NCBI GenBank assembly: GCA_910577165.1
Contig: CAJTLX010000070.1
Span: 1 to 12,965, forward strand
From: an uncultured Lachnospiraceae bacterium
GTDB lineage: Bacteria; Bacillota; Clostridia; Lachnospirales; Lachnospiraceae
Length of the DNA: 12,965 nucleotides
Direction: 5' to 3'
The notes beneath the pieces are model-generated. The model searched no databases and was not told the origin of the DNA. It saw only the letters and a program-made list of their open reading frames with translations. Position numbers and translations under genes: made by a program. Positions 1-6,291 of the stretch are shown piece by piece. Each line of letters starts with the position of its first letter. The stretch's first letter is position 1.

Positions 1-1
1 G

Positions 2-358
2 GAGACAACAAAGGTTTTGACCGAGGCGGCAATCAAGGGCAAGATTGACCCGTTAATTGGTCTGAAGGAAAATGTTATCTTAGGAAAGCTGATTCCTGCC
101 GGAACAGGAATGAAACGCTACCGCAATATCAAACTTGACTCGGATATGGCGGAGGAGATTATTGTAGCGGAAGATACCGAAGAGGGAATTTATCCGGAAG
201 AAAATTACGAAGACGATTTCGAAAAACTGGATTTTTCCGAGGAAAGCTTCGCGCAGGATGATTTCTTAAAAGCGGATTCCCTGGAAGAAATTTCCCTTAG
301 AGGGATGGAGATGGAAGAGGCGGTGACAGAAGAAGTATCCGAAAAAGATAAACAGTAA
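2..358 (+). CDS. rpoC: RNA polymerase beta' subunit, C-terminal fragment
   Basis: This is the 3' end of the gene for the largest catalytic subunit of RNA polymerase; the start lies outside the window. The frame is open from base 2 and gives 118 residues ending in TAA. The first part matches the conserved beta' C-terminus: ETTKVLTEAAIKGKIDPL, then GLKENVILGKLIPAGTGM, the region that packs near omega and the trigger-loop base. After about residue 48 comes a strongly acidic tail rich in E and D, which is variable between lineages and has no assigned catalytic role. A hairpin terminator follows directly. The translated motif leaves little doubt about identity. Confidence 0.97.
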   Translation, partial: ETTKVLTEAAIKGKIDPLIGLKENVILGKLIPAGTGMKRYRNIKLDSDMAEEIIVAEDTEEGIYPEENYEDDFEKLDFSEESFAQDDFLKADSLEEISLRGMEMEEAVTEEVSEKDKQ

Positions 359-367
359 ATGGAAATG

Positions 368-398
368 GCATAAAGTCTTCCTGGCTTTATGCTGTTTT
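368..398 (+). terminator. Rho-independent terminator after rpoC
   Basis: GCATAAAG (368-375) pairs perfectly with CTTTATGC (385-392) around a 9-base loop and is followed by TGTTTT. It starts ten bases after the rpoC stop. The stem is short and AT-rich, so termination may be partial. Confidence 0.6.
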
Positions 399-442
399 GA
401 AAAAATATAGCAAAAACAGTTTATTTTTTCCACAGGATGTAG

Positions 443-471
443 TATACTATAGACAATTTAAGACAAGGAGG
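443..471 (+). promoter_or_regulatory. Probable fba -10 element and ribosome binding site
   Basis: TATACT at 443-448 is a good -10 box. The hexamer 17 bases upstream, TTTATT at 420-425, is a poor -35. A strong AAGGAGG lies at 465-471, eight bases before the fba ATG, and fixes that start. No operator or riboswitch structure was seen. Confidence 0.5.
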
Positions 472-479
472 ATTTATTT

Positions 480-1343
480 ATGTTAGTATCAGCGAAGGAC
501 ATGCTTGTAAAGGCAAAAGCGGGCAAGTATGCAGTGGGACAGTTCAATATCAACAATCTTGAGTGGACGAAAGCAGCTCTTATCACGGCACAGGAGTGCA
601 ATTCCCCGATTATCCTCGGCGTTTCCGAGGGCGCGGGCAAGTATATGACCGGTTTTAAGACTGTGGCAGCTATGGTAAAGGCAATGATTGAGGAGCTTAA
701 GATCACAGTTCCAGTAGCACTGCATCTTGATCACGGCACTTACGATGGATGCTACAAATGTATCGAAGCGGGATTCTCATCAATTATGTTCGATGGCTCC
801 CACTATCCGATCGATGAGAACGTAGCAAAGACAAAAGAACTCGTTGAAGTCTGTGCAGAAAAAGGGATGTCCTTGGAGGCGGAAGTCGGCTCCATCGGCG
901 GCGAGGAAGACGGTGTGATCGGGAAGGGCGAGTGCGCTGACCCGGCAGAGTGCAAACAGATCGCGGATCTCGGCGTGACAATGCTCGCGGCAGGAATTGG
1001 AAATATTCATGGCAAGTACCCGGAAAATTGGGAGGGATTGAGCTTTGAAACTCTCGATGCCATCCAGAAGCTCACTGGTGATATGCCACTTGTACTTCAC
1101 GGCGGCACAGGTATCCCGGAGGATATGATCAAAAAAGCGATCTCTTTAGGCGTTGCGAAGATCAACGTAAATACGGAGTGCCAGCTTTCCTTTGCGGCGG
1201 CAACAAGGAAGTATATTGAGGAGGGAAAAGATCTCTCCGGCAAGGGATTTGATCCGCGCAAGCTTTTAAATCCGGGCTTTGAGGCAATCAAGGCGACAAT
1301 CAAAGAAAAGATGGAGCTTTTTGGTTCGGTTGGCAAGGCTTGA
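480..1343 (+). CDS. fba: Class II fructose-bisphosphate aldolase
   Basis: Zinc-dependent cytoplasmic aldolase that cleaves fructose-1,6-bisphosphate to glyceraldehyde-3-phosphate and dihydroxyacetone phosphate in glycolysis, and runs in reverse in gluconeogenesis. The 287 residues form one TIM barrel of normal family length. HLDHGT carries the catalytic Asp84 and zinc ligand His85. EAEVGSIGGEEDG (residues 133-145) is the family signature. H177 in IGNIHGKY and H207 in LVLHGGTG supply the other metal and phosphate-loop positions. AKINVNTE (226-233) is the phosphate-binding strand end. The tagatose- and fructose-bisphosphate aldolases share this fold, but the housekeeping setting after rpoC and the sequence style favour FBP. 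It has its own promoter and SD and is followed by a hairpin, so it is probably monocistronic. Confidence 0.95.
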   Translation: MLVSAKDMLVKAKAGKYAVGQFNINNLEWTKAALITAQECNSPIILGVSEGAGKYMTGFKTVAAMVKAMIEELKITVPVALHLDHGTYDGCYKCIEAGFSSIMFDGSHYPIDENVAKTKELVEVCAEKGMSLEAEVGSIGGEEDGVIGKGECADPAECKQIADLGVTMLAAGIGNIHGKYPENWEGLSFETLDAIQKLTGDMPLVLHGGTGIPEDMIKKAISLGVAKINVNTECQLSFAAATRKYIEEGKDLSGKGFDPRKLLNPGFEAIKATIKEKMELFGSVGKA

Positions 1344-1349
1344 GAGTGA

Positions 1350-1370
1350 GGGGGAAATTTCCCCTTTCTT
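1350..1370 (+). terminator. Likely terminator after fba
   Basis: GGGGAAATTTCCCC (1351-1364) is a perfect palindrome seven bases after the fba stop, followed by TTTCTT. It can form a short GC stem with an AATT loop and a weak U tract. Confidence 0.55.
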
Positions 1371-1380
1371 GTAGGAAAAG

Positions 1381-1485
1381 ATAAGGAGCTGTCGCACAAA
1401 GAAAAATGTATATAGTATATAGTATATATAAATTTTTAAACTACTATATATTGTAATGTTTCTTCTTTGTGCGACAGCTCTTTAT
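1381..1485. repeat. 105-bp inverted-repeat (MITE-like or hairpin) element
   Basis: A 23-bp arm at 1381-1403 and its partner at 1463-1485 are inverted repeats with one mismatch; the core GAGCTGTCGCACAAAGAA (1386-1403) is perfect. The 59-bp centre is almost pure A/T and contains a second pair, TATATAGTA (1409-1417) against TACTATATA (1442-1450). The whole element can therefore fold on itself. It has no coding capacity. A 9-bp direct repeat TTCTTGTAG lies on both sides (1366-1374 and 1485-1493), although six extra bases separate the left copy from the arm. It could be a miniature non-autonomous transposon, or a large secondary terminator for fba. Confidence 0.6.
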
Positions 1486-1540
1486 TCTTGTAGTAATCAT
1501 TATCTGGGATGTGCCATTTTTGAAGGGATGGAATTAGTTT

Positions 1541-2215
1541 ATGGATGAGATTGTTAGGCAGGCAATTGAGGAGGTTAAGCAACTCTCTGACAAGGTGCCG
1601 CAGGGAAAACATATTGTGACCGGGGATATCCGAAAGCTTTCCGGAAAATTGTACCAGCAGATTAAGGATAAGGCCATCGCAAATGTGCTTATCCTTGCAG
1701 AGGAACTTTTAAGTGAGCATTCCTGGGCACTTGGTGTGATCGCATTTGACTGGGCGTATCGGGTAAAGGATCAGTATACGCCGGATACCTATAATATTTT
1801 CTATGCATGGCTAAAAAAATATGTGCGCGGGTGGGGGGACTGTGATGATTTTTGTACCCATGCCTTCGGGGAATTGTTAAGGCAGTATAAAGAACTTTTC
1901 ACAAAAATGTCTGAATGGACAAAAGATGAGGATTTTTGGGTGCGCAGGGCGGCGGCGGTTGTTCTGATTCCGGGGATTTTAAGGGAGGACTATCAGGGGA
2001 TGAACCCCTATGCGGTCGCGGACGCGCTGATCTATGATCCGCATGATCTGGTACAAAAAGGATATGGCTGGATGTTAAAATCGCTCTCGCAGATAGAGCC
2101 GGATGCGGTCAGGGAATATCTCGCTGCAAATTCTATGCGGATGCCAAGGACGGCATTTCGCTACGCAATGGAAAAATTTGACAAAGAGACTAAGGAAAAA
2201 TTGATGGCACTGTAA
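1541..2215 (+). CDS. AlkD-family DNA alkylation repair glycosylase
   Basis: DNA glycosylase of the HEAT-repeat AlkD family, which releases bulky or positively charged alkylated bases such as 3- and 7-methylpurines without flipping the base. The 224 residues match family length and are helical throughout. GWGDCDDF places W98 and D102 in the W-x3-D spacing of Bacillus cereus AlkD Trp109/Asp113, where the Asp is catalytic. WVRRAAAV (133-140) supplies the conserved arginine (Arg148 equivalent R135 or R136). VQKGYGWMLKSLS places W177 at the Trp187 position. MPRTAFRYAMEKF is the usual C-terminal helix. The start has only a modest SD (AGGGA about 13 bases upstream), but no better one exists. It stands alone, convergent with the ankyrin gene. 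Confidence 0.87.
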   Translation: MDEIVRQAIEEVKQLSDKVPQGKHIVTGDIRKLSGKLYQQIKDKAIANVLILAEELLSEHSWALGVIAFDWAYRVKDQYTPDTYNIFYAWLKKYVRGWGDCDDFCTHAFGELLRQYKELFTKMSEWTKDEDFWVRRAAAVVLIPGILREDYQGMNPYAVADALIYDPHDLVQKGYGWMLKSLSQIEPDAVREYLAANSMRMPRTAFRYAMEKFDKETKEKLMAL

Positions 2216-2246
2216 GGGCTGTTTTGGAAATTAAAAAATATGTACA

Positions 2247-2279
2247 GTGAGTAGGGGAAAACTCCCCTACTCGCTTTTT
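2247..2279. terminator. Strong terminator between convergent genes
   Basis: The left arm 2247-2257 pairs with 2264-2274 (11 bp with one G-U; core GAGTAGGGG/CCCCTACTC) around a 6-base loop, followed by TTTTT at 2275-2279. It ends alkD transcription. Read on the minus strand the stem is followed by a less uniform T-rich stretch, so it may also stop the ankyrin transcript. Confidence 0.85.
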
Positions 2280-2358
2280 AAGCACTTTAGAATTTTTTGA
2301 TTTTAAAAATTTTTTAAGATCTGCACGGTTGCATTCCTGTTATGTTTGAGTTTGTAGA

Positions 2359-4455
2359 TTATACATCTTTCATCCAGGTGAAGAGGGTATCAAAGCCTTT
2401 CTCCGCTGCAACTTGAGCTGGCGTAACACCCTCGTTGTTCGTATGCTTATAATCTGCGCCTTTTTTGAGCAGATATTTTGCAACAAACTGAGATTCCGCT
2501 TTCATTGCATAATATAGTACATTATTTCCATCTGCGTCAATTGCATTAAGATCTGCTCCCGCCTCACAGAGTGCTTTGACAAGTTCCAGATGTCCGCCAA
2601 AATTGTCAACACATAATAATAATGCCGTATTGCCTTCCCGATCTTTCTGGTTTACATTCGCGCCCTTTTCAAGAAGTATTTTAAGTAGTGGCAGCATATC
2701 GAGGTACATCCTTGCCATTTCCCAGGAAAACAGATGCAGTAATGGCGTTTTTCCATTATCATCCGCAAGATCGATATGGATGAGAAGGGAAAAGAGTGCT
2801 ATGCGGTCTTCCGACGACAATTCACTGCGATATTTATTTCTCAAAAGAAGATAATGTGCCGCACTGTAGCCCGCCGCATTGTAAATGGCATCATTCGCGC
2901 CGAATTTTATCAGAAGCTTCGCCGCCTCAATATTTCCGTAAATGCAGGAGAGATGCAGTGGGGTCATCCCCGCAGCGGCAGGGGCATCCTGCGGCAGATT
3001 TGGATTGGCTCCCTGCTCTAACATAACCGCAAGTGCGTCTGTATCTTCTCTCTTAACAGCATAGTGAAGGGCAGCAACTCCGTAATTGTCCCGCTCCTCT
3101 ATGGATTGTACTGAAAAGAGCGAAAAGATCTCACTCTTACAGCGTTTATTTTGCGCAAGTATGCATACAGGGGTTTTGCCCGCAATCACTGTGGATTCCA
3201 TATCGACACCAAATTCAAGCAATTTTTTTATTATGGGAACATCCACACAGTATTCCAGACATTTATCCCGCAGACAATTGATTGAGTCCACGCCGCCATA
3301 GTATGGCTCGGTGAAATCCACCCCCTCATGATGAAGTAATTCTAATATAACGGTCTGTCCATAGCGCAGAGGGATTTCCAATACACGTTCCAGATATCCA
3401 TAGTCCTCATCCTCCTCCGCAAGTTTTAGAAGTTTTTTGGTCAGATACAGACCGAGGGCAAGTTCGTCATTTTCCCCTTTGCAGCCAAAAGTATTAGTAA
3501 AGGCATTGTCTGCAAGACGGGCGAGATTGATCGCATCTACTTCTGCAAGTTTGCATTCTCCTTTTGCACCATGGTCTTTAAGTGCAACACAAAGTCCCTC
3601 TGCGTGATGTTCCTCCGCAATCATCAAAAGTGTTTTTTCAGCTTTTGCTTCTTTTTCCATCAATTCAGGGTACTCCATCAGCCGCAAAGCTGCTGTGTTA
3701 CGTCCACGCAAAATTGCACGATACAAAAGAGTCCTTTCCGCGTCATCCACAAAGTAAGGATCTGCCCCAAGCGCGAGATAAGTATCGATCAGGGCGGCAG
3801 AAATCATTCGAAGTCCGCCATCCACCAGATAGACAAGCGGAGGAATGCCCTGCGCGTCCTTTTGATTGATAGCAGCAAGCGGTAATGGAGTTTTATCGGC
3901 AGGGATTTTTGCTTTCCATAAATTTCCATCTTCTGCGCACCCCGCCAAAAGCAGAGCAATCTTTTTTCTCTGGTCTAATGAATGAATGGGTTCCTCCGAG
4001 ATTTTAAGTCCTTCCGCAAACGGGTGCGCCAGATAATGAAAACCATTTCGTCCCTTTGCATCACAATGCGCCAAATCTGCGCCGTATTCCGCCAAAAGTT
4101 TTGCCATCGCATAATTGCTGCGGCAGCACGCAAGAAGCAGTGGGGTTACGCCCCAATTCTTCCCGTCGGTAAGATCGGCGGGAATGCCCGCCGTAAGAGC
4201 GATATTTACTGCATCGTAAAAATTATGCCATACGAGCAGGGAGAAAAGGCTGTATCCATTCTCGTTATCGGTGACAGATAATGTGTCTATATCGCAGTTT
4301 CTTACATAGTCTTCTATTTCTTTAACTTCTTTTTGAGTGAAAATCTGGTTCTTGTCATCAGATTGGTCGAAATCCTCTTCCCACCAAGGGAGGAATTTGC
4401 CGCTCGCGCTTTTGGCGGACTCGGATAATTTTTTGATGATTTCTTCTAAATTCAT
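2359..4455 (-). CDS. Ankyrin-repeat protein, 698 residues
   Basis: Large cytoplasmic protein with no signal peptide or membrane segment. It is built from ankyrin repeats, which bind protein partners and have no catalytic role of their own. Clear repeats are WGVTPLLLACCRSNYAMAKL followed by EYGAD (101-127), YGVAALHYAV to EQGANPN (458-486), GMTPLHLSC to KFGAND (496-522), GKTPLLHLF to EKGANVN (568-602), GNTALLLCV to EAGADLN (608-637) and GNNVLYYAM to KKGADYK (643-670). The centre (about 240-450) is more degenerate. The start is supported by AAAGGA seven bases before ATG. The gene begins 23 bp after the hicB stop with no terminator between, so it is probably cotranscribed with hicAB. The partner is unknown; similar bacterial proteins often occur in multi-copy or accessory loci. 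Confidence 0.85.
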   Translation of the reverse strand: MNLEEIIKKLSESAKSASGKFLPWWEEDFDQSDDKNQIFTQKEVKEIEDYVRNCDIDTLSVTDNENGYSLFSLLVWHNFYDAVNIALTAGIPADLTDGKNWGVTPLLLACCRSNYAMAKLLAEYGADLAHCDAKGRNGFHYLAHPFAEGLKISEEPIHSLDQRKKIALLLAGCAEDGNLWKAKIPADKTPLPLAAINQKDAQGIPPLVYLVDGGLRMISAALIDTYLALGADPYFVDDAERTLLYRAILRGRNTAALRLMEYPELMEKEAKAEKTLLMIAEEHHAEGLCVALKDHGAKGECKLAEVDAINLARLADNAFTNTFGCKGENDELALGLYLTKKLLKLAEEDEDYGYLERVLEIPLRYGQTVILELLHHEGVDFTEPYYGGVDSINCLRDKCLEYCVDVPIIKKLLEFGVDMESTVIAGKTPVCILAQNKRCKSEIFSLFSVQSIEERDNYGVAALHYAVKREDTDALAVMLEQGANPNLPQDAPAAAGMTPLHLSCIYGNIEAAKLLIKFGANDAIYNAAGYSAAHYLLLRNKYRSELSSEDRIALFSLLIHIDLADDNGKTPLLHLFSWEMARMYLDMLPLLKILLEKGANVNQKDREGNTALLLCVDNFGGHLELVKALCEAGADLNAIDADGNNVLYYAMKAESQFVAKYLLKKGADYKHTNNEGVTPAQVAAEKGFDTLFTWMKDV

Positions 4456-4478
4456 AAGTTTTTCCTTTCGGTCAGGTT

Positions 4479-4874
4479 CTATCCAATATGAAGCTGAGCT
4501 TTTAATGCATCTTGAAGTACCTGCGAAAAATTTATTCCGGCAGCAACTGCAGAATCATTAAGCCATGATGGAATAGAGAGTGTTTTTTTGACAGCGGTAT
4601 TATTTAGAAGGCGGCGGTATACGGTAGTATCACATGAAATATAAGAGGTAAAAGCTCCATTTTCTATTATCAGGTCATTAATGGCTGAAGGCTTTGGAAT
4701 TTCACAGTGTTTATCTTCAAACTGTGTCAACATTAAAGCGAGAACATCCTCCGCCATATGAATGCTGTCCTCAAGGTTTTTTCCCTGTGTATAGCAGGAA
4801 TCAAAGTCTGGAAAATTGATAAAATAACCATTTTCTTTTGGGGTGAATACAGCTGGATAAATATATTTTGCCAT
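4479..4874 (-). CDS. hicB: HicB-family antitoxin
   Basis: Antitoxin of the HicAB type II toxin-antitoxin class. The 131 residues start at MAKYIYP, chosen because AAAGGAG lies six bases upstream; an in-frame ATG ten codons earlier has no comparable SD. The N-terminal half (about 1-80: YPAVFTPKENGYFINFPDF, then the G-K-N-LEDSIHMAEDVL helix) is the partial RNase H-like fold that covers HicA. The C-terminal part (about 95-128: KKTLSIPSWLNDSAVAAG, then INFSQVLQDAL) is a ribbon-helix-helix DNA-binding domain, so this HicB should bind its own operator. It follows hicA by 37 bp and precedes the ankyrin gene by 23 bp. The frame is intact although the toxin is not. Confidence 0.9.
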   Translation of the reverse strand: MAKYIYPAVFTPKENGYFINFPDFDSCYTQGKNLEDSIHMAEDVLALMLTQFEDKHCEIPKPSAINDLIIENGAFTSYISCDTTVYRRLLNNTAVKKTLSIPSWLNDSAVAAGINFSQVLQDALKAQLHIG

Positions 4875-4911
4875 AGGCAACTCCTTTCTTGTCAATTTGT
4901 TCAATTTATGT

Positions 4912-5097
4912 TTATTTCAAACCTGAATCTTTTCGGAGTTTATTTTCTATTCCCGTTCCCAACTCCTGACCATAATGTCTAGGAAATGGAAATTCTCGGT
5001 CAGTAATTGGGCTGTACCATATCTCATGATTCCCACTTTATCGGATTTTGTAACATCCAATCTTTTGTAGCATTTTTACCATTTCTGCTCCCTTCAT
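4912..5097 (-). pseudogene. hicA: HicA-family mRNA interferase toxin, broken by one nonsense codon
   Basis: On the minus strand, after AAGGGG, ATG at 5097 opens MKGAEMVKMLQKIGCYKIR. The TAA at 5040-5038 is codon 20. The same frame then continues without a shift through SGNHEIWYSPITDREFPFP and RHYGQELGTGIENKLRKDSG to a normal TAA at 4914-4912. The total of 61 codons is normal HicA length, and the pattern is textbook: small dsRBD-like fold, catalytic His at position 24 in the S-G-x-H motif, and a P-R-H-x-Q-E-L-x-x-G tail. In the family the blocked position is usually Gln, so a CAA to TAA change is the simplest explanation. Translation stops before the catalytic His, so no active toxin is expected. 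The gene is too short and interrupted to appear as an ordinary open frame. Confidence 0.9.
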
Positions 5098-5123
5098 ATT
5101 TTTCCCCTTTCTTTCTTGATTCT

Positions 5124-5152
5124 ATTATATACGTAAGTATTACGTATGTCAA
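5124..5152 (-). promoter_or_regulatory. hic promoter with palindromic operator
   Basis: Read on the minus strand: TTGACA (5152-5147), exactly 17 bases, then TATAAT (5129-5124). Both hexamers match the sigma-A consensus perfectly. The spacer (5130-5146) is itself an inverted repeat: TACGTAA and TTACGTA arms with 3 bases between. A site there would block RNA polymerase. With the ribbon-helix-helix domain of HicB, this is the likely autoregulatory operator. Confidence 0.85.
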
Positions 5153-5175
5153 TGGTGGAAATTGATATTTTTTAA

Positions 5176-5231
5176 ATTTAAGGATTATTTTACATTTTCC
5201 CTATTACAATAAATTTGCAGGATGGAGATAA
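5176..5231 (+). repeat. Left copy of 56-bp direct repeat
   Basis: 51 of 56 bases match 7298-7353 with no gaps; the last 21 bases are identical. It carries the same promoter-like parts as the right copy: TTTAAGG at 5177 and a related heptamer at 5188, then TACAAT at 5205-5210. No gene follows it directly. It looks like an orphan duplicate of the transporter promoter or leader. Confidence 0.85.
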
Positions 5232-5312
5232 ACTCAACAGCCTTATTGAATATATTGATAATTAACTGGATAAGGAAGTCAATAAATTTATTTTCCTTTT
5301 TGAATTTTGGTA

Positions 5313-5341
5313 TTGACATATAATTATAAAATAATTATAAT
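5313..5341 (+). promoter_or_regulatory. brn promoter with paired palindromes
   Basis: TTGACA (5313-5318), 17 bases, TATAAT (5336-5341): a second perfect sigma-A promoter. The spacer and -10 box contain two copies of the palindrome ATAATTAT (5320-5327 and 5331-5338) separated by AAA, a natural operator for a BrnA/BrnTA repressor complex. The expected transcription start is at about 5347-5349, which coincides with the first ATG (5348). Confidence 0.8.
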
Positions 5342-5347
5342 TAAACT

Positions 5348-5665
5348 ATGAAATAGATAAATTTTGAATGGGACGAAAACAAAAACCAAATCAACAAAGT
5401 TAAGCACGGAATTGATTTTGAAGAGGCAGCAACAATATTTTATGATGATAATGCGATCATGTTTGATGATCCAGAACATTCTATGGAGGAGGATAGGTTC
5501 TTGATTCTTGGCATTAGCAAATATGAAAATTTATGCATTGTGAGCCATTGTTACTGCGGCGACGATAATATTATCAGAATCATTTCTGCAAGAAAAGCGA
5601 CAAAGAACGAAATAAAAACGTATAATAAATATGCAGGAGGTGAAATCAATGAGAGAGGAATATGA
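5348..5665 (+). pseudogene. brnT: BrnT-family RNase toxin frame without a usable start
   Basis: The frame encodes a full BrnT-type ribonuclease toxin with a RelE-like fold: INFEWDENKNQINKVKHGID, then F-E-E-A, D-D-P-E-H, and the C-terminal core RIISARKATKNEIKTYNKY. It has no normal start. ATG at 5348 is followed by AAA and TAG (5354-5356), and the next codon is ATA (5357), where relatives have Met in a MNFEWDE-type beginning. The next in-frame ATG is 5459, which would remove about the first 35 residues. No Shine-Dalgarno sequence precedes 5348. Either a Glu codon became TAG or the true ATG became ATA; both leave little or no full-length toxin. The end overlaps brnA by 17 bases and contains its SD. 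Confidence 0.82.
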
Positions 5666-5864
5666 TATTGAAAAATTGAATCCGAGAAAAAATCCGTATT
5701 CAAGAAGACTGAAAAAGCAGATAACAATAAATATTGACAGTGATACCGTGGATTTCTTCAAAGAGCAGAGTAAGGAATCAGGCATACCATACCAGACGTT
5801 AATTAATCTGTATTTATCAGACTGTGCAAGAAACAAAAAGCAATTGCAGATGTCTTGGAAATAG
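5649..5864 (+). CDS. brnA: BrnA-family antitoxin
   Basis: Antitoxin partner of BrnT and repressor of its own operon. The 71 residues show the typical layout: LNPRKNPYSRRLKKQITI leading into the first strand of a ribbon-helix-helix fold, then NIDSDTVDFFKEQSKESGIP and YQTLINLYLSDCA, with the conserved ending Q-M-S-W-K. The start at 5649 is set by AGGAGG eight bases upstream, inside the end of brnT; an in-frame ATG at 5631 lies before that SD and is rejected. The gene is intact although the toxin frame before it is not. Confidence 0.9.
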   Translation: MREEYDIEKLNPRKNPYSRRLKKQITINIDSDTVDFFKEQSKESGIPYQTLINLYLSDCARNKKQLQMSWK

Positions 5865-5903
5865 GAGAAAAAGAATCAGTAAGAAAGTGACATCAATGTT
5901 TTG

Positions 5904-5932
5904 TTGGCGAATCAAAGGAGATAAAGTATATT
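5904..5932 (+). promoter_or_regulatory. Possible promoter before the J-like/HNH pair
   Basis: TTGGCG (5904-5909), 17 bases, TATATT (5927-5932) is a fair sigma-A match in the 136-bp gap after brnA. An AGGAGG at 5988-5993 serves the next gene. There is no terminator in this gap, so read-through from the brn promoter is also possible. Confidence 0.35.
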
Positions 5933-6000
5933 CTGGTATTTTTTTACTGATACATGAAACTGAAATTTGAGAAATTTATGTAATTATAGGAGGTTTTTAA

Positions 6001-6291
6001 ATGGGAATTACTAATAAACATTTAGATAATGATATTGACGACAAAGAAAGTGACAAATATTTTAAATCTAAACAACATCGATATATTTTTGCACTTGTAG
6101 AATTAGATGGGGAAAGCAGAGCGAGAATTCTTGAAATCACAAAAGAACTCTATAATGATAAAGATAAAGCAAAGATCTGGAGGGATAAAATAATAAAATT
6201 AATACATCCGGATCTTTGTACTATAGAGGGTTGCGAAAAGGCAATGGCAAAGGTAAATGCTCTTTATTCTAGGATGGTCGAAGATGAGTAA
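6001..6291 (+). CDS. Small J-domain-like protein with HPD motif
   Basis: I do not recognise this 96-residue protein as a named family. Residues 1-25 are charged and probably flexible. From about 26 it is helical: HRYIFALVELDGESRARILE, then AKIWRDKIIKLIHPD, then CEKAMAKVNALYSRM. HPD at 69-71 between a basic helix and an A-x-x-x-x-N-x-x-Y helix is the arrangement of J-domains, which dock on DnaK and stimulate its ATPase. If it is a J-domain, it has no zinc finger or substrate-binding part and would act as a bare adaptor. The SD AGGAGG at 5988-5993 fixes the start. The last 8 bases overlap the start of the HNH-like gene, so the two are translationally coupled. Base composition is clearly more AT-rich than the flanking core genes. 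Confidence 0.7.
   Translation: MGITNKHLDNDIDDKESDKYFKSKQHRYIFALVELDGESRARILEITKELYNDKDKAKIWRDKIIKLIHPDLCTIEGCEKAMAKVNALYSRMVEDE

Noticed and set aside
489..1399. Minus-strand open frames opposite fba
   Set aside because: They mirror the coding frame of a certain gene, have no SD, and encode no recognisable family.
1401..1460. TATATAG repeats as a CRISPR or tandem-repeat array
   Set aside because: They are a short A/T core of the inverted-repeat element, without regular spacers.
2576..4281. Plus-strand open frames opposite the ankyrin gene
   Set aside because: They are shadows of the 698-codon gene, with cysteine- and arginine-rich translations and no start signals.
4875..4904. HicB starting at the upstream ATG (4904)
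   Set aside because: The internal ATG at 4874 has AAAGGAG at correct spacing and starts at the conserved family N-terminus; the extra ten residues have no SD.
4912..5665. Stop-codon recoding or suppressor tRNA as the explanation for the interrupted toxins
   Set aside because: hicA is cut by TAA and brnT by TAG, while TAA, TAG and TGA all end other intact genes in the window. No single recoding explains both.
5459..5665. BrnT starting at the internal ATG 5459 as a real 68-residue protein
   Set aside because: It has no SD and would lack the conserved FEWDENK to DFEEA part of the fold. The frame is better described as a broken full-length brnT.
5892..5971. Small frame starting MFCWRIKGDK between brnA and the J-like gene
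   Set aside because: Only 24 codons, no SD, and it overlaps the possible promoter; no support for translation.
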